Shown piece by piece: positions 52,237 to 61,359 of a stretch of DNA of 64,000 nucleotides. The first letter of the stretch is position 1. Each line of letters opens with the position of its first letter. A program made the position numbers and the translations under genes. Under the pieces are notes generated by a model, which had not been told where the DNA came from, did not search any database, and worked only from the letters and a program-made list of their open reading frames with translations. Origin of the DNA: Qiania dongpingensis (lineage in GTDB: Bacteria; Bacillota; Clostridia; Lachnospirales; Lachnospiraceae); assembly GCF_014337195.1 (NCBI RefSeq), contig NZ_CP060634.1, positions 2,604,001 to 2,668,000 on the forward strand, written 5' to 3'.

Positions 52237-53583
52237 ATGTTTTCAAAGAGGGATTTAAGGAGGCTGCTGATACCGCTGATCGTGGAGCAGTTCCTCGCGG
52301 TGCTGGTAGGAATGGTGGATGTAGTCATGGTGGCAGGAGTCGGAGAGGCAGCCGTGTCCGGTGTGTCCCTGGTGGATGCCATCAATCTGCTCCTGATACA
52401 GCTTTTGGGTGCGATGGCCACCGGAGGCGCAGTTGTAGCCGGCCAATACTTGGGCTGCAAAAATGAAGAGCGGGCCTGCCGGGCGGCGAATCAGCTTTTG
52501 CTTGTGACCACGGTAATCTCCGCGGCGATCATGGTGATCGCTCTCGTGGGGAACCGGGTCATTTTAAGCGTCATATTCGGTAAAATCGACGCGGACGTAA
52601 TGGCAGATGCCAGCCTGTATTTTTATATTACTTCTCTTTCTTTCCCTTTTCTGGCCATGTATAATTCCTGCGCGGCCCTTTACCGGGCCATGGGTAATTC
52701 CAAGGTATCCATGAAGACCTCTCTGGTCATGAATGGGATCAACATTGCGGGAAATGCCATAGGTGTCTATGTGCTGCGTGTCGGCGTGGCAGGCGTGGCC
52801 GTTCCGACTTTGATCTCCCGTATGGTCGCCGCGGTCATCATGCTTGTTATCATACGAAATGAAAAAAATCAGGTACATGTGGACAAGCATCTCAGACTGG
52901 GCTATGAACCGGACATGATCAGGCAGATCTTAAGGATAGGGATTCCCAGCGGCATGGAGAGCAGTATGTTCCAATTGGGAAAGATCATGGTCCAGAGCCT
53001 CGTGTCTTCTTTGGGAACCGTCGCCATAGCCGGTTTCGCAGTGGCCACAAATCTGGCCAGCATCGAATATCTGCCGGGACAGGCCATCGGACTGGGACTT
53101 GTGACGGTGGCATCTCAGTGCGTAGGAGCAAAAGAATTCGGCCAGGTCAAGGAATATACGAAGAAGCTGGTGCTTCTGGATTATTCCATCCTGATCGGGA
53201 TTATCGTCGTGATCGACCTGCTGCATAAGCCGATCATCGGTATATATAATCTGTCCCCGGAAGCGGCAGCCATCGCTGCAGGCCTGATCGTATTCCATGG
53301 GTTCGCCATGTTATTTTGGCCTCCGGCCTTTATTGTGCCCAATGCGCTGCGGGCGGCGTCAGATGTGACATTTACCATGGTGATCGCCGTGGCCTCCATG
53401 TGGCTTTTCCGGATATGTCTCGCATATCTGATGGTAAAGGTTTTCCATACGGGAGTCATCGGGATTTGGATAGCCATGAGTGTCGATTGGATCTTCCGGT
53501 TTGTCGTGTTCCTGTGGAGGATGATAAGCGGGAAATGGATCCGTCATGGCTCGGATGAACGGCTGAAACGAAAAACAGTATGA
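52237..53583 (+). CDS. MATE-family efflux transporter
   Basis: 448 residues and twelve hydrophobic segments in two homologous halves. LIPLIVEQFLAVLVGMVDVV and GGAVVAGQYLGCKNEERA are typical of the N-half of MATE pumps, and GIPSGMESSMFQLGKI starts the second half. It exports cationic drugs or metabolites using Na+ or H+. The substrate is unknown. The gene has its own promoter and terminator, so it is a single-gene unit. Confidence 0.92.
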   Translation: MFSKRDLRRLLIPLIVEQFLAVLVGMVDVVMVAGVGEAAVSGVSLVDAINLLLIQLLGAMATGGAVVAGQYLGCKNEERACRAANQLLLVTTVISAAIMVIALVGNRVILSVIFGKIDADVMADASLYFYITSLSFPFLAMYNSCAALYRAMGNSKVSMKTSLVMNGINIAGNAIGVYVLRVGVAGVAVPTLISRMVAAVIMLVIIRNEKNQVHVDKHLRLGYEPDMIRQILRIGIPSGMESSMFQLGKIMVQSLVSSLGTVAIAGFAVATNLASIEYLPGQAIGLGLVTVASQCVGAKEFGQVKEYTKKLVLLDYSILIGIIVVIDLLHKPIIGIYNLSPEAAAIAAGLIVFHGFAMLFWPPAFIVPNALRAASDVTFTMVIAVASMWLFRICLAYLMVKVFHTGVIGIWIAMSVDWIFRFVVFLWRMISGKWIRHGSDERLKRKTV

Positions 53584-53589
53584 TAAAAG

Positions 53590-53625
53590 CAAAGCCCTGC
53601 CGCTATGTGTTGCGGCAGGGCTTTG
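53590..53625. terminator. Bidirectional terminator between MATE and thiE
   Basis: Perfect 14-bp stem CAAAGCCCTGCCGC/GCGGCAGGGCTTTG with an 8-base loop. Confidence 0.85.
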
Positions 53626-53663
53626 TTCCATCTAAAATAGGAATTGGAGAAACAGACTCGCTC

Positions 53664-54281
53664 TTACTGCGCGGCAAGTGCTTTCCGGAACGTTCGGACG
53701 GATTCGCTGATATTTCCGGATTTCATGATGCCGGCCGCTATGGCCAGTCCGTCTGCCCCGAGAGAAAGAGGAAATCCGCAGTTTTCCACAGTAATCCCGC
53801 CGATTGCCACGTCGGGAATGGATATGGAAGCGAGGATCTGCCGGTAAGTGTCCGGGGAGATGGGCATGGCGTCGGATTTCGTTTCTGTCCGGAAAAAGGC
53901 GCCGCTGCCGATATAATCAGCCCCCATCTGTTCGGCTGATACTGCCTGGGATACGGTTTTGGCAGTTGCGCCGATAATGAGACCGTCTCCCAAAACGTGC
54001 CTTGCTTCATCTACAGGTACGTCATCGGCGCCCAGGTGTACGCCGTCGGCGTCAGACAGAAGGGCGATATCAATGCGGTCATTTACGATAAAAGGAGTTC
54101 TGTATTTTCTGCAAAGGGCTTTTACGGCTTTGGCACGTTTCAGATATTCTGCGGAGGTCAGTCCTTTTTCTCTCAGCTGAAGCAGATCGACGCCTGCGTT
54201 CAGCACTTCTTCGATGGGCGAAAGTCCGCTTCGGCAGTCCACGATCACATAGAGTATCCCTCGTTCTTTTAAAAGTCTCAT
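53664..54281 (-). CDS. thiE: Thiamine-phosphate synthase
   Basis: 205 residues, with GGAGG upstream. TIM barrel with LLQLREKGLTSAEYLKRA, FIVNDRIDIALLSDADGVHL, IGATAKTVSQA and DYIGSGAFFRTETK, the pyrophosphate-binding set of ThiE. It joins HMP-PP and thiazole phosphate to thiamine phosphate. Last gene of the minus-strand thi operon, overlapping thiM by 4 bases. Confidence 0.95.
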   Translation of the reverse strand: MRLLKERGILYVIVDCRSGLSPIEEVLNAGVDLLQLREKGLTSAEYLKRAKAVKALCRKYRTPFIVNDRIDIALLSDADGVHLGADDVPVDEARHVLGDGLIIGATAKTVSQAVSAEQMGADYIGSGAFFRTETKSDAMPISPDTYRQILASISIPDVAIGGITVENCGFPLSLGADGLAIAAGIMKSGNISESVRTFRKALAAQ

Positions 54282-55108
54282 ATTGTTTTTCCTCCTGACT
54301 GATAGATGAGGATTGTCTGCAGATACCGTTTAAAACCGTCTGCTTCAGTCCGGCTGAGAGCGTCCAGCAGATGAAGCTTGGAGGAGCCGTAGCCTTCTAG
54401 GACATCCACACGGAATTGGGCATAGCTGAAAAAGCTCAGTCCCGCGGCAGCGGCCAGAAAAAGATCCTCCGTGAGCGCCGCGAAGCATCCGCACAGACAG
54501 CCTGCTGCGCATCCCGTCCCGACAATGGCATGGGAGAGAGGAGCAGGATGTGAAAGGATGATTCTCCGATCATCGTCAAGGATGCAGTCCTCTTTCCCCG
54601 TGACAGCCAGAATCCTTCCGGAAAACAGCGGATCGGCGAGGGGGGAGAGTTCCGGAGAATCGAAGCCGACAGAATCCACTCCCTGATGAGTGAGCTGTCC
54701 GGTGCAGAGGGTGTGGATTTCAGACGCGTTTCCTTTTATGATGCCTTTCCAGGGGAGAGACAGGAGGGAACTGGCCAATTGATGCCGATATACGGATGCG
54801 CCGGCTCCCACCGGATCCAGTATGACAGGAATCCTGTTCCGAGCGGCGGAGAGCAGGGACTCCCGGACCGCCGCTTCTTTTTCCGGCGAGGGCTGCCCCA
54901 GGTTTGCGACAAAGGAGCCAGCATGCTCTGTGATCTCGCCGGTCTCCAGAGAAGAAACAGCCATGACCGGCCTCGCGCCGGAAGCGGACATGGCATCTGC
55001 GCAGAAGGCCGCCGAAACTTGATTGGCGATCACATGGACCAGAGGCTTAGTCTCTGGGAGAGCCTGCCAAAGCTCCAGGATTTTGGAAATCTGATCATTC
55101 TGTGTCAT
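54278..55108 (-). CDS. thiM: Hydroxyethylthiazole kinase
   Basis: 276 residues. Ribokinase-like ThiM: PLVHVIANQVSAAFCADAM, ALSALGASPVMA-like block (SASGARPVMAVSSLE), VILDPVGAGASVYR, IIKGNASEI and AIVGTGCAAGCLCGCFAAL. It phosphorylates salvaged thiazole alcohol. The common family motif after VIAN has NQVS here instead of NxVT, a mild variation. Overlaps thiD by 14 bases. Confidence 0.93.
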   Translation of the reverse strand: MTQNDQISKILELWQALPETKPLVHVIANQVSAAFCADAMSASGARPVMAVSSLETGEITEHAGSFVANLGQPSPEKEAAVRESLLSAARNRIPVILDPVGAGASVYRHQLASSLLSLPWKGIIKGNASEIHTLCTGQLTHQGVDSVGFDSPELSPLADPLFSGRILAVTGKEDCILDDDRRIILSHPAPLSHAIVGTGCAAGCLCGCFAALTEDLFLAAAAGLSFFSYAQFRVDVLEGYGSSKLHLLDALSRTEADGFKRYLQTILIYQSGGKTI

Positions 55109-55907
55109 GACGGGGACCCCATTCTATACGAAAACAATGATCCACGGGACCGCGTCCATTCCCAAGCTCCAGACCGGCGGCCAGCGCGCCGGAAAGATAG
55201 GTCTTGGCTTCCCGGACGGCGCTTTCCAGAGAAAGGCCCAGGGCTAAGCCGGAGGCGATGGCGGAGGACAGCGTACAGCCGGTTCCGTGGCTGTTCTTGG
55301 TCTTTATCTGACGGCCGCGTAACCATATCTCTTCTCTGCCGTTCCATAGCAGATCGTCGGCGCAGCCGTCCAAATGCCCCCCTTTTAACAGGACAGGGTG
55401 GCCGGTGGCATCGTAGATTTTCCGCGCGGCGCAGGGCATATCAGTTCCCGACGCGATGGTCAGGCCGGAGAGGGCTTCCCCCTCCGGAAGATTAGGCGTG
55501 CTTAAGTCGGCCAGGGGAAGGAGAACTCGTATCAGGGTATCCATCGCGTCCGGCTCCATCAGCCGATGCCCGCTGGTGGATACCATGACCGGATCCATGA
55601 CGATATTCTGCGCGTGGTATTCTGTCAGTTTTTCCGCGATCACTCGTATGGTTTCTTTACAGGAAACCATGCCGATTTTTACGGCGTCGGGACGGATATC
55701 GGTGAAGACGGCGTCCAGCTGAGCGCTTACCAGGCCGGGGTCTAAGGTTTCCACGCGGGTGACGCCGGTAGTATTCTGAACGGTGATCGCCGTGATGGCG
55801 GACATCCCGTAGCATCCAAATGCTGTCATGGTCTTTAAGTCTGCCTGGATTCCGGCGCCTCCGCTGGGGTCAGAGCCGGCGATCGTCAATACAGTACTGC
55901 GTTTCAT
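55095..55907 (-). CDS. thiD: Hydroxymethylpyrimidine (phosphate) kinase
   Basis: 270 residues. LTIAGSDPSGGAGIQADLKT, FGCYGMSAITAITVQNT, VMDPVMVSTSGHRLM and SHGTGCTLSSAIASGLALG are the ThiD signatures. It makes HMP-PP from HMP or HMP-P. Its start codon overlaps the thiW stop (ATGA). Confidence 0.96.
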   Translation of the reverse strand: MKRSTVLTIAGSDPSGGAGIQADLKTMTAFGCYGMSAITAITVQNTTGVTRVETLDPGLVSAQLDAVFTDIRPDAVKIGMVSCKETIRVIAEKLTEYHAQNIVMDPVMVSTSGHRLMEPDAMDTLIRVLLPLADLSTPNLPEGEALSGLTIASGTDMPCAARKIYDATGHPVLLKGGHLDGCADDLLWNGREEIWLRGRQIKTKNSHGTGCTLSSAIASGLALGLSLESAVREAKTYLSGALAAGLELGNGRGPVDHCFRIEWGPRHDTE

Positions 55908-56422
55908 GATAGAGCGCCTCCTTTCAGACTGCGCTGAAGATTTTCAAGCAGCCCCGATTTATAGAGGGCTCCCGTCAGGATAACGGCTATACAGGTGCCC
56001 GCCAGGGAACTCAGGAAAAAAGGCAGCACAAAAGCAAATACGGCTACGGTTTTTCCCATGAGAAAAGAGGCCACAGGGAAGCACAGGATTCCTCCCAGGA
56101 TACCTGTGCCGAAAAGCTCTCCCACATAAGCGAAAATGAGTTTTTTGCTTTTTTTGTACAGAAGGCCTGCCAGAAGGGCGCCCACCATACTTCCGGGGAA
56201 AGCCAGGAGGCTTCCTGTCCCCATCAGATTCCGGATGAGGGAAGAGCAGAAAGCGGACGCCACCCCGTAAGAGGGGCCGAGAAAAACGGCGCACAGGATA
56301 TTCACCAGATGCTGGACCGGATAGCATTTGGATGCGCCAATGGGAATATAGAATCCTGAAAGTGCGACGGTCAGGGCGACCAGCATGCCGCCCACGGCCA
56401 GCTTTTTAATATTGGGTCTCAT
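55904..56422 (-). CDS. thiW: ThiW, thiazole-precursor ECF transporter S component
   Basis: 172 residues; I use the ATG at 56422, which has the best spacing from GAGAGGG. Six hydrophobic segments; KLAVGGMLVALTVALSGFYI and GASKCYPVQHLVNILCAVFLGPSYGV are typical of ThiW, and LMGTGSLLAFPGSMVGALLAG follows. It captures thiazole outside the cell and needs the shared ECF energising module, which is not in this window. With thiM next to it, thiazole salvage is expected. Confidence 0.92.
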   Translation of the reverse strand: MRPNIKKLAVGGMLVALTVALSGFYIPIGASKCYPVQHLVNILCAVFLGPSYGVASAFCSSLIRNLMGTGSLLAFPGSMVGALLAGLLYKKSKKLIFAYVGELFGTGILGGILCFPVASFLMGKTVAVFAFVLPFFLSSLAGTCIAVILTGALYKSGLLENLQRSLKGGALS

Positions 56423-56435
56423 GTTCATTTCCCTC

Positions 56436-57743
56436 TCATTCGTCATAAATGCTGACGATCTCTCCGTCGAGGATGCGGTTCATATTCTTGACGGCACAGA
56501 AATTGCCGCACATGGAGCAGGTATCTTCTTTTTCCGGCTTGGCGGACGCACGGTAGCGGCGGGCCTTTTCCGGATCGATGGACAATTCAAACATTTTCTC
56601 CCAATCCAGCTTCTTTCTGGCTGTGCTCATGGCATAGTCCCAGTCAGAGGCGCCCTTGACTCCCTTGGCGATGTCTGCGGCGTGGGCGGCAATCTTGGAA
56701 GCGATAATACCTTCCTTTACGTCATCCACATCGGGAAGGCGGAGATGCTCGGCCGGAGTCACATAGCAGAGGAACGCCGCGCCGTAGGTGGCGGCGATGG
56801 CCCCGCCGATGGCTGCGGTGATGTGGTCATAACCGGGAGCGATATCCGTGACCAGCGGCCCGAGTACATAAAAAGGCGCGCCCTTACAGATGGTCTTCTG
56901 GATCCTCATATTGGCTTCTATCTGGTCAAGGGGCATATGGCCGGGGCCTTCGATCATGACCTGGACATTTTTCTCCCAGGCTCTTCTGGTCAGCTCGCCG
57001 AGGGTGATGAGTTCTTCAATCTGAGAGATATCAGAAGCGTCGGCAAGACAGCCGGGACGGCAGGCATCCCCCAGGCTCAGTGTTATGTCATATTCCTGGC
57101 AGATATCCAGGATTTCGTCGTAATGCTCGAAGTAAGGGTTTTCATTTCCTGTCATTTCCATCCATGCGAAGATGATGGAGCCGCCGCGGGAGACAATATT
57201 GGTCAGGCGCTTGTTGTCCTTAAAACGGTCTGCGGTGTTTTTGTTGATGCCGCAGTGAATGGTCATGAAATCCACGCCGTCCTCCGCGTGCATTTTTACA
57301 ATGTCCAGCCATTCCTGGGAGGTGATCTCCTTGAGGGGTTTATGGTAATATACGACGGCGTCGTAAATGGGAACAGTGCCGATGATGGCCGGGCATTCAT
57401 GCGTCAGCTTGCGGCGGAATTCTTGGGTCTTTCCGAAGGAACTCAGATCCATGATGGCTTCCGCGCCCATTTTCACGGCGTCATTCACTTTTTCCAGCTC
57501 TTTATTCAGATCCACACAATCCCTGGAAGTTCCGAGATTTACATTGATCTTGGTCTTTAACATGGAACCTATAGCATTGGGCTCAATGCAGGTGTGGAGC
57601 TTGTTGGCGGGAATGATGACCTTTCCCTCGGCCATCAGCCGGAGAAGCTCCGGAATCTCCATCTGTTCCTTTTTTGCGACGATTTCCATTTCTTTGGTGA
57701 CGATGCCTTTTCTGGCGGCATCCATCTGTGTTGTGTAGTTCAT
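56436..57743 (-). CDS. thiC: Phosphomethylpyrimidine synthase
   Basis: 435 residues from ATG 57743 with AGGAGGATAGGT upstream. A radical-SAM enzyme of the non-canonical ThiC type. The cluster cysteines lie at the C-terminus in [14 protein letters not shown] (CxxCxxxxC). [31 protein letters not shown] and [18 protein letters not shown] are conserved. It converts AIR to HMP-P. Length is that of the short Clostridia form. First gene after the TPP riboswitch. Confidence 0.97.
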   Translation of the reverse strand: MNYTTQMDAARKGIVTKEMEIVAKKEQMEIPELLRLMAEGKVIIPANKLHTCIEPNAIGSMLKTKINVNLGTSRDCVDLNKELEKVNDAVKMGAEAIMDLSSFGKTQEFRRKLTHECPAIIGTVPIYDAVVYYHKPLKEITSQEWLDIVKMHAEDGVDFMTIHCGINKNTADRFKDNKRLTNIVSRGGSIIFAWMEMTGNENPYFEHYDEILDICQEYDITLSLGDACRPGCLADASDISQIEELITLGELTRRAWEKNVQVMIEGPGHMPLDQIEANMRIQKTICKGAPFYVLGPLVTDIAPGYDHITAAIGGAIAATYGAAFLCYVTPAEHLRLPDVDDVKEGIIASKIAAHAADIAKGVKGASDWDYAMSTARKKLDWEKMFELSIDPEKARRYRASAKPEKEDTCSMCGNFCAVKNMNRILDGEIVSIYDE

Positions 57744-57822
57744 ACCTATCCTCCTGATAAGAATGTCTGGCCGGCGCTCCGGATGACGGACGCATTCCGG
57801 AGAAGAGCCGTGATCTAGCCGG

Positions 57823-57854
57823 AAAAAAGGGGCCTGCCCGTAAGGACAAGCCCC
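57823..57854 (-). terminator. Riboswitch-controlled terminator
   Basis: On the minus strand GGGGCTTGTCC-TTAC-GGGCAGGCCCC with two G-U pairs, then TTTTTT. It lies between the TPP aptamer and thiC, as expected for a transcription-termination expression platform. Confidence 0.85.
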
Positions 57855-57878
57855 AGATGTCATCATCCGGTGCGGGAT

Positions 57879-57960
57879 GTCTTCCTACGACGGCATTATC
57901 CGTATCAGGTCATGGGTCGGAGCCATACTCCCTCTCAGCCTATTTCTAAGCTCCCCAGAC
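57879..57960 (-). promoter_or_regulatory. TPP riboswitch aptamer
   Basis: The minus strand reads GTCTGGGGAGC, GGCTGAGAGGG, GACCCATGACCTGATACGG, ATAATGCCGTCGTAGGAAGAC. The CTGAGA, ACCTGAT-C-GGATAATGCC and GTAGGAAGAC elements are those of the THI box, and P1 closes as GTCT/AGAC. High TPP should promote the terminator and shut off thiC-thiW-thiD-thiM-thiE. Confidence 0.95.
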
Positions 57961-58009
57961 AACTGACCAAAGGCCAGCTTAAATCCAGCTCGTATTCATT
58001 TATATGGCG

Positions 58010-58038
58010 ATTATATGCTTTTTCCGTTGGAAAGTCAA
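58010..58038 (-). promoter_or_regulatory. Promoter of the thi operon
   Basis: On the minus strand TTGACT (58033-58038), 17 bases, TATAAT (58010-58015), about 50 bases before the aptamer and just past the lipoprotein stop codon. Confidence 0.75.
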
Positions 58039-58042
58039 CCCA

Positions 58043-58372
58043 TTACGGAGCGTCTGTGGTTTCCAACGCTTCCGGGCTGCCGGAGCCCTCATTTATCAGC
58101 GAGGATATGTCATATGGGACATAATTGATTGCCAGCTGCGCTTCTTCAGGCATTTGATTGAACCATTCCAGCCATTCCAGTGTCTCGTCGGAGAGCTTTG
58201 AGACCGGAAGGCTGCGGCCCATATAGACCACGGTCTCTTCCTCCGCTTTTTCTGTGTCAGGCGCCTTCCCCGAATCCATACAGGAGGCCAGAAAGAAGGC
58301 CATGAGGACAAAGGAAAGTAAAGCAAGAGGCAGTTTACTGAGTTTATTAAACTTTTTGATTTTCCGGGACAT
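58043..58372 (-). CDS. Small lipoprotein of unknown function
   Basis: 109 residues. Basic N-terminus, hydrophobic core and lipobox LMAFFLASC give a lipoprotein signal; the mature part is about 78 residues, acidic at first (KAEEETVVYMG), then a helix SDETLEWLEWFNQMPEEAQL and a strand NYVPYDISSL. I recognise no family, though a W-x-x-x-Mp-E-A-L type helix recurs in small clostridial lipoproteins. The thi promoter follows its 3' end directly. Confidence 0.7.
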   Translation of the reverse strand: MSRKIKKFNKLSKLPLALLSFVLMAFFLASCMDSGKAPDTEKAEEETVVYMGRSLPVSKLSDETLEWLEWFNQMPEEAQLAINYVPYDISSLINEGSGSPEALETTDAP

Positions 58373-58404
58373 AGCATACTCCTTTCTTGGATCAAATCAT
58401 ACCT

Positions 58405-58742
58405 TATATCCGGTCCTTTTCTAGAATCAAGGAAACGAAAATCATCCAGAATGGTGCGGCAGGCAGGATACCGGCAGAAGAATTCCGGGCCGGCCTAAAG
58501 GCGAGCGCCGCAGGACAGAGACCGGTGTTCCCTAGGCGGAAGGAGACAGAAACGGAGATACCGATTCCGTTTCTGAGCGAACCGGAGACGAAAAATCATC
58601 TGGATTTTCCGGCGACATGTGAGCGGTACTTCTGGAGCGGGGATAAAGTGGTCCCTGTATCGCCAGCGAACCGAAATCGTGACGACTCGGAACTTCTGCC
58701 GGTATTTAATGGAGACCTTCGGAAATGATTCCAAAAAGTATT
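58405..58742 (-). repeat. Dispersed structured repeat, copy B (left part only)
   Basis: The 460 bases between the lipoprotein and the DHQS-like gene are mainly this copy, in reverse orientation to copy A. Its AAAAAGTATT end is at 58733-58742. The match to copy A runs for about 340 bp and stops near 58405, so the right-hand 240 bp including the GGCCTGC hairpin are absent. The internal hairpins of the retained part are intact, and the CAGAAACG stem is extended to CAGAAACGGA/TCCGTTTCTG. Confidence 0.8.
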
Positions 58743-58835
58743 TTATTATATTTTATCACAGCTATGTGTAGGAAATGTGTTCTGCCTCCGGAACTCACTC
58801 TGGTAATGGGAATTTCTTTGTGCTATACTGAGACC

Positions 58836-59393
58836 ATGGAAAATCAAAAAAAGGAATGGATGGCGGAACGGCAGCTGACAAAAATAACAAGGCTTTTAAA
58901 GCTGGGAACGGGAGTCCGGGTGGAGCTGGATTTTATTGACGCCCTGTCTGAGGAGGAGGGCATATTGATCGGAAATACCTGCAAAGGTTTCGTAAAAGCC
59001 ATGTCGGAAAACCGGGAAGTGGATACTTATCCCAGACGTGTGTTCCGGGTAAATGCCGGCGCTCTCCATCAGTATGTTTATATGCGGGACGGGGTGACAA
59101 AATATCTGGCAGAAGTGGAGCCGGGAGATGAGCTCACGGTGTTTTCACCGGACGGCTTCCGGACGGCATTTGTCGGGCGCGTGAAAAAAGAAAAGAGGCC
59201 TCTGTGGAGGATCGAGCTGGAAAACGGCATATCTGCCACAGTTCAGGAGGCTGACAGCGTTTATCTGGAAGGGAGCGGGAGTCCTTCAGCATTTGCGGGG
59301 CTTTCAGAGGGCGACAGTCTGGCCTCTTATCCGGCAGAACCCAGCGGGCGTCACAAAGGCGAGGCTGTGGCAGAGTATATAGAAGAACTGTAA
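58836..59393 (+). CDS. Short 3-dehydroquinate synthase II-like protein
   Basis: 185 residues. The sequence GTGVRVELDFIDALSEEEGI, LIGNTCKGFVKAMSEN, then VFRVNAGALHQYVYM, FVGRVKKEKRPLWRIE and SGRHKGEAVAEYIEE follows, block by block, the C-terminal half of archaeal AroB' (DHQ synthase II, usually 350 or so residues). The N-terminal half with the substrate lysines is missing, so full enzyme activity is unlikely. TATACT at 58824-58829 would start RNA at about the ATG at 58836, giving a leaderless message; ATG 58860 with AAGGA is an alternative start. Confidence 0.7.
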   Translation: MENQKKEWMAERQLTKITRLLKLGTGVRVELDFIDALSEEEGILIGNTCKGFVKAMSENREVDTYPRRVFRVNAGALHQYVYMRDGVTKYLAEVEPGDELTVFSPDGFRTAFVGRVKKEKRPLWRIELENGISATVQEADSVYLEGSGSPSAFAGLSEGDSLASYPAEPSGRHKGEAVAEYIEEL

Positions 59394-59429
59394 AATTTGG
59401 CGTTTTATAATAATTAAGGAGCGGCGTAT

Positions 59430-59801
59430 ATGAAATTCAGATTTGTGCATAACAATATTAACGTATATGATCTGGAAAGATCCATGGATTTTTATAAAAA
59501 GGCTTTGGGACTCACGGAAACGAGAAGGATTGAAAAGGAAGACGGAAGCTTTATCATTGTCTATCTGGGCGACGGACAGACCAGCCATCTTCTGGAGCTG
59601 ACCTGGCTTCGGGACATGGACAGGCCTTATAACCTGGGAGACAATGAAATCCATCTCGCGTTCCAGGCGGATGATTTTGAGGCGGCTCATGAAAAGCACA
59701 GAGAAATGGGATGCATCTGTTTTGAAAACCCGTCCATGGGAATCTACTTCATTGAAGACCCGGACGGATACTGGCTGGAGATCATACCGGAGAAAAGATA
59801 A
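59430..59801 (+). CDS. VOC/glyoxalase I-family protein
   Basis: 123 residues, one full two-module VOC fold: FVHNNINVYDLERSMDFYKKALGL, HLLELTWLRD, NEIHLAFQADDFEAAHEKHR and IYFIEDPDGYWLEIIP. Metal ligands of glyoxalase I (His5-like, Glu, His, Glu) are at the expected ends. It is similar in length to lactoylglutathione lyase, but in a low-glutathione anaerobe the thiol substrate is uncertain. It has a GGAG site and stands before the Mur ligase gene, with 11 bases between. Confidence 0.87.
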   Translation: MKFRFVHNNINVYDLERSMDFYKKALGLTETRRIEKEDGSFIIVYLGDGQTSHLLELTWLRDMDRPYNLGDNEIHLAFQADDFEAAHEKHREMGCICFENPSMGIYFIEDPDGYWLEIIPEKR

Positions 59802-59812
59802 GGGAGCGCATC

Positions 59813-61285
59813 ATGAAGGGTACCATAAGTGATTTGATCATACTGCTGGAGCAGGAGGGACTGCTCATAGAGGCTTCCAAGGAGGCGGGATGCCTTTCGC
59901 CTGATTCCCTGACTACGAATTCCAGGGAAGCGGGCCCGGGAGCCTTTTTTATCTGCAAGGGCTTTACATTTAAAAAAGAATATCTGGAGATGGCGGCTGA
60001 AAAAGGCTCCGTCCTTTATATGGCGGAGACGGACTTCGGCGGCATCCTGCCTCATATCCTGGTTAAGGATATCCGGAAAGCGTCGTCAATCGCGGCAAGA
60101 TGGTTTTATGAGAATCCCGGGGATGAGATGTTCGTCACCGGAATCACGGGGACAAAAGGAAAAACTACAACGGCTTACATTTTAAAGTCAATTCTGGATG
60201 CGGGGGCTCCCGGACGGACGGCTGTCTTTTCCACGATGGAGGTCAACACAGGAAAGACGTCCCGACTGAGCCATCTGACTACTCCGGAGCCGGTCGAGCT
60301 TCAGTCTTATTTTCGGGAAGCGAAGGACAATGGATGTGATCACGTGGTAATGGAGGTGTCCTCTCAAGCCATGAAATTATCGCGTGTATACGGGCAGCAT
60401 TTTCCCATTGGGATTTTTCTGAATGTGGATGAGGACCATATCGGAGAAAAGGAGCATGCGAGCCTTGAGGAATATGTGAGCTGTAAAATATCCTTTTTAT
60501 CTCAGTGCGATACCGTTATAGTGAATAAAGAAACCAGGTTTTTCGACAAGGTCATGGCGGGATGTGCAGGAAAACGGGTACTGTTATATGGACACGACGA
60601 GACGTGTGACGGTGTGATACGGAACATAGAGGTCAGCGCCGGCGGGAGCCGTTTCGAGCTGGGATACAAAGGCAGGTGGTACGCCTTTGAAAGCAGCCTG
60701 GTCGGACGGTTCAATGTGGAGAACCTGACGGCGGCGATACTGGCGGCCTTTGTCATGGGCATCGGCCCGGGGACCATTGCGGAGGGAATCCGTCATATCC
60801 ATATTCCGGGGAGGATGATGCTGATGGAATACGGCGGGTTTCACATTGTAGTGGACTACGCCCATAATTACTTAAGCTTTTTGAATTTATATAAAGCGGT
60901 GCAGGAAACGTTTGCCCCGAATCATATCCATTCGGTGTTCGGATGTGCCGGCGAGCGTTCTCCCATTAGAAAGCGGGACATGGGGATATTGGCGGACAAG
61001 TATGCGGATTTTGTATATCTGACGGCGGATGATCCGGGCTATGAGGATGTGGCGGAGATATGTCTCGAGGTTCAGTCCCATATCAAGAAACCGTGCAGGA
61101 TAATCCCGGACCGGGAACAGGCCGTCCAGGCGGCTCTGGACGCGGCGGAGCCGGGTGACGTGGTGATACTGGCCGGGAAAGGCGCCGAGGTAACCCAGCG
61201 TGTGCGGGATTCCTATGAGCCGTATATATCGGACGCGAAAGCGGCACAGAAATGGATGGCTGAAAAACAGCGGGACCGTGTCTGA
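59813..61285 (+). CDS. MurE-like Mur ligase (UDP-MurNAc-tripeptide synthetase family)
   Basis: 490 residues. N-terminal uridine-binding part with TTNSREAGPGAFFICKG, P-loop TGITGTKGKTTTAYIL, VMEVSSQAMKLSRVYG, FLNVDEDHIGEKEH, and the C-terminal FGCAGERSPIRKRDMG. The amino-acid-selecting loop reads TADDPGYEDV: not the DNPR of meso-DAP ligases, closer to the DDP of Lys-type enzymes. It is probably a second, non-housekeeping MurE, as no other mur genes are near. It may act on recycled or modified muropeptides. Confidence 0.87.
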   Translation: MKGTISDLIILLEQEGLLIEASKEAGCLSPDSLTTNSREAGPGAFFICKGFTFKKEYLEMAAEKGSVLYMAETDFGGILPHILVKDIRKASSIAARWFYENPGDEMFVTGITGTKGKTTTAYILKSILDAGAPGRTAVFSTMEVNTGKTSRLSHLTTPEPVELQSYFREAKDNGCDHVVMEVSSQAMKLSRVYGQHFPIGIFLNVDEDHIGEKEHASLEEYVSCKISFLSQCDTVIVNKETRFFDKVMAGCAGKRVLLYGHDETCDGVIRNIEVSAGGSRFELGYKGRWYAFESSLVGRFNVENLTAAILAAFVMGIGPGTIAEGIRHIHIPGRMMLMEYGGFHIVVDYAHNYLSFLNLYKAVQETFAPNHIHSVFGCAGERSPIRKRDMGILADKYADFVYLTADDPGYEDVAEICLEVQSHIKKPCRIIPDREQAVQAALDAAEPGDVVILAGKGAEVTQRVRDSYEPYISDAKAAQKWMAEKQRDRV

Positions 61286-61359
61286 AAACTTATACCCTAG
61301 GGCATCCCTTAATTCATGCCCTCCGGGCAGGCGCACTTCGTGCGGCAAGGTATGATACA

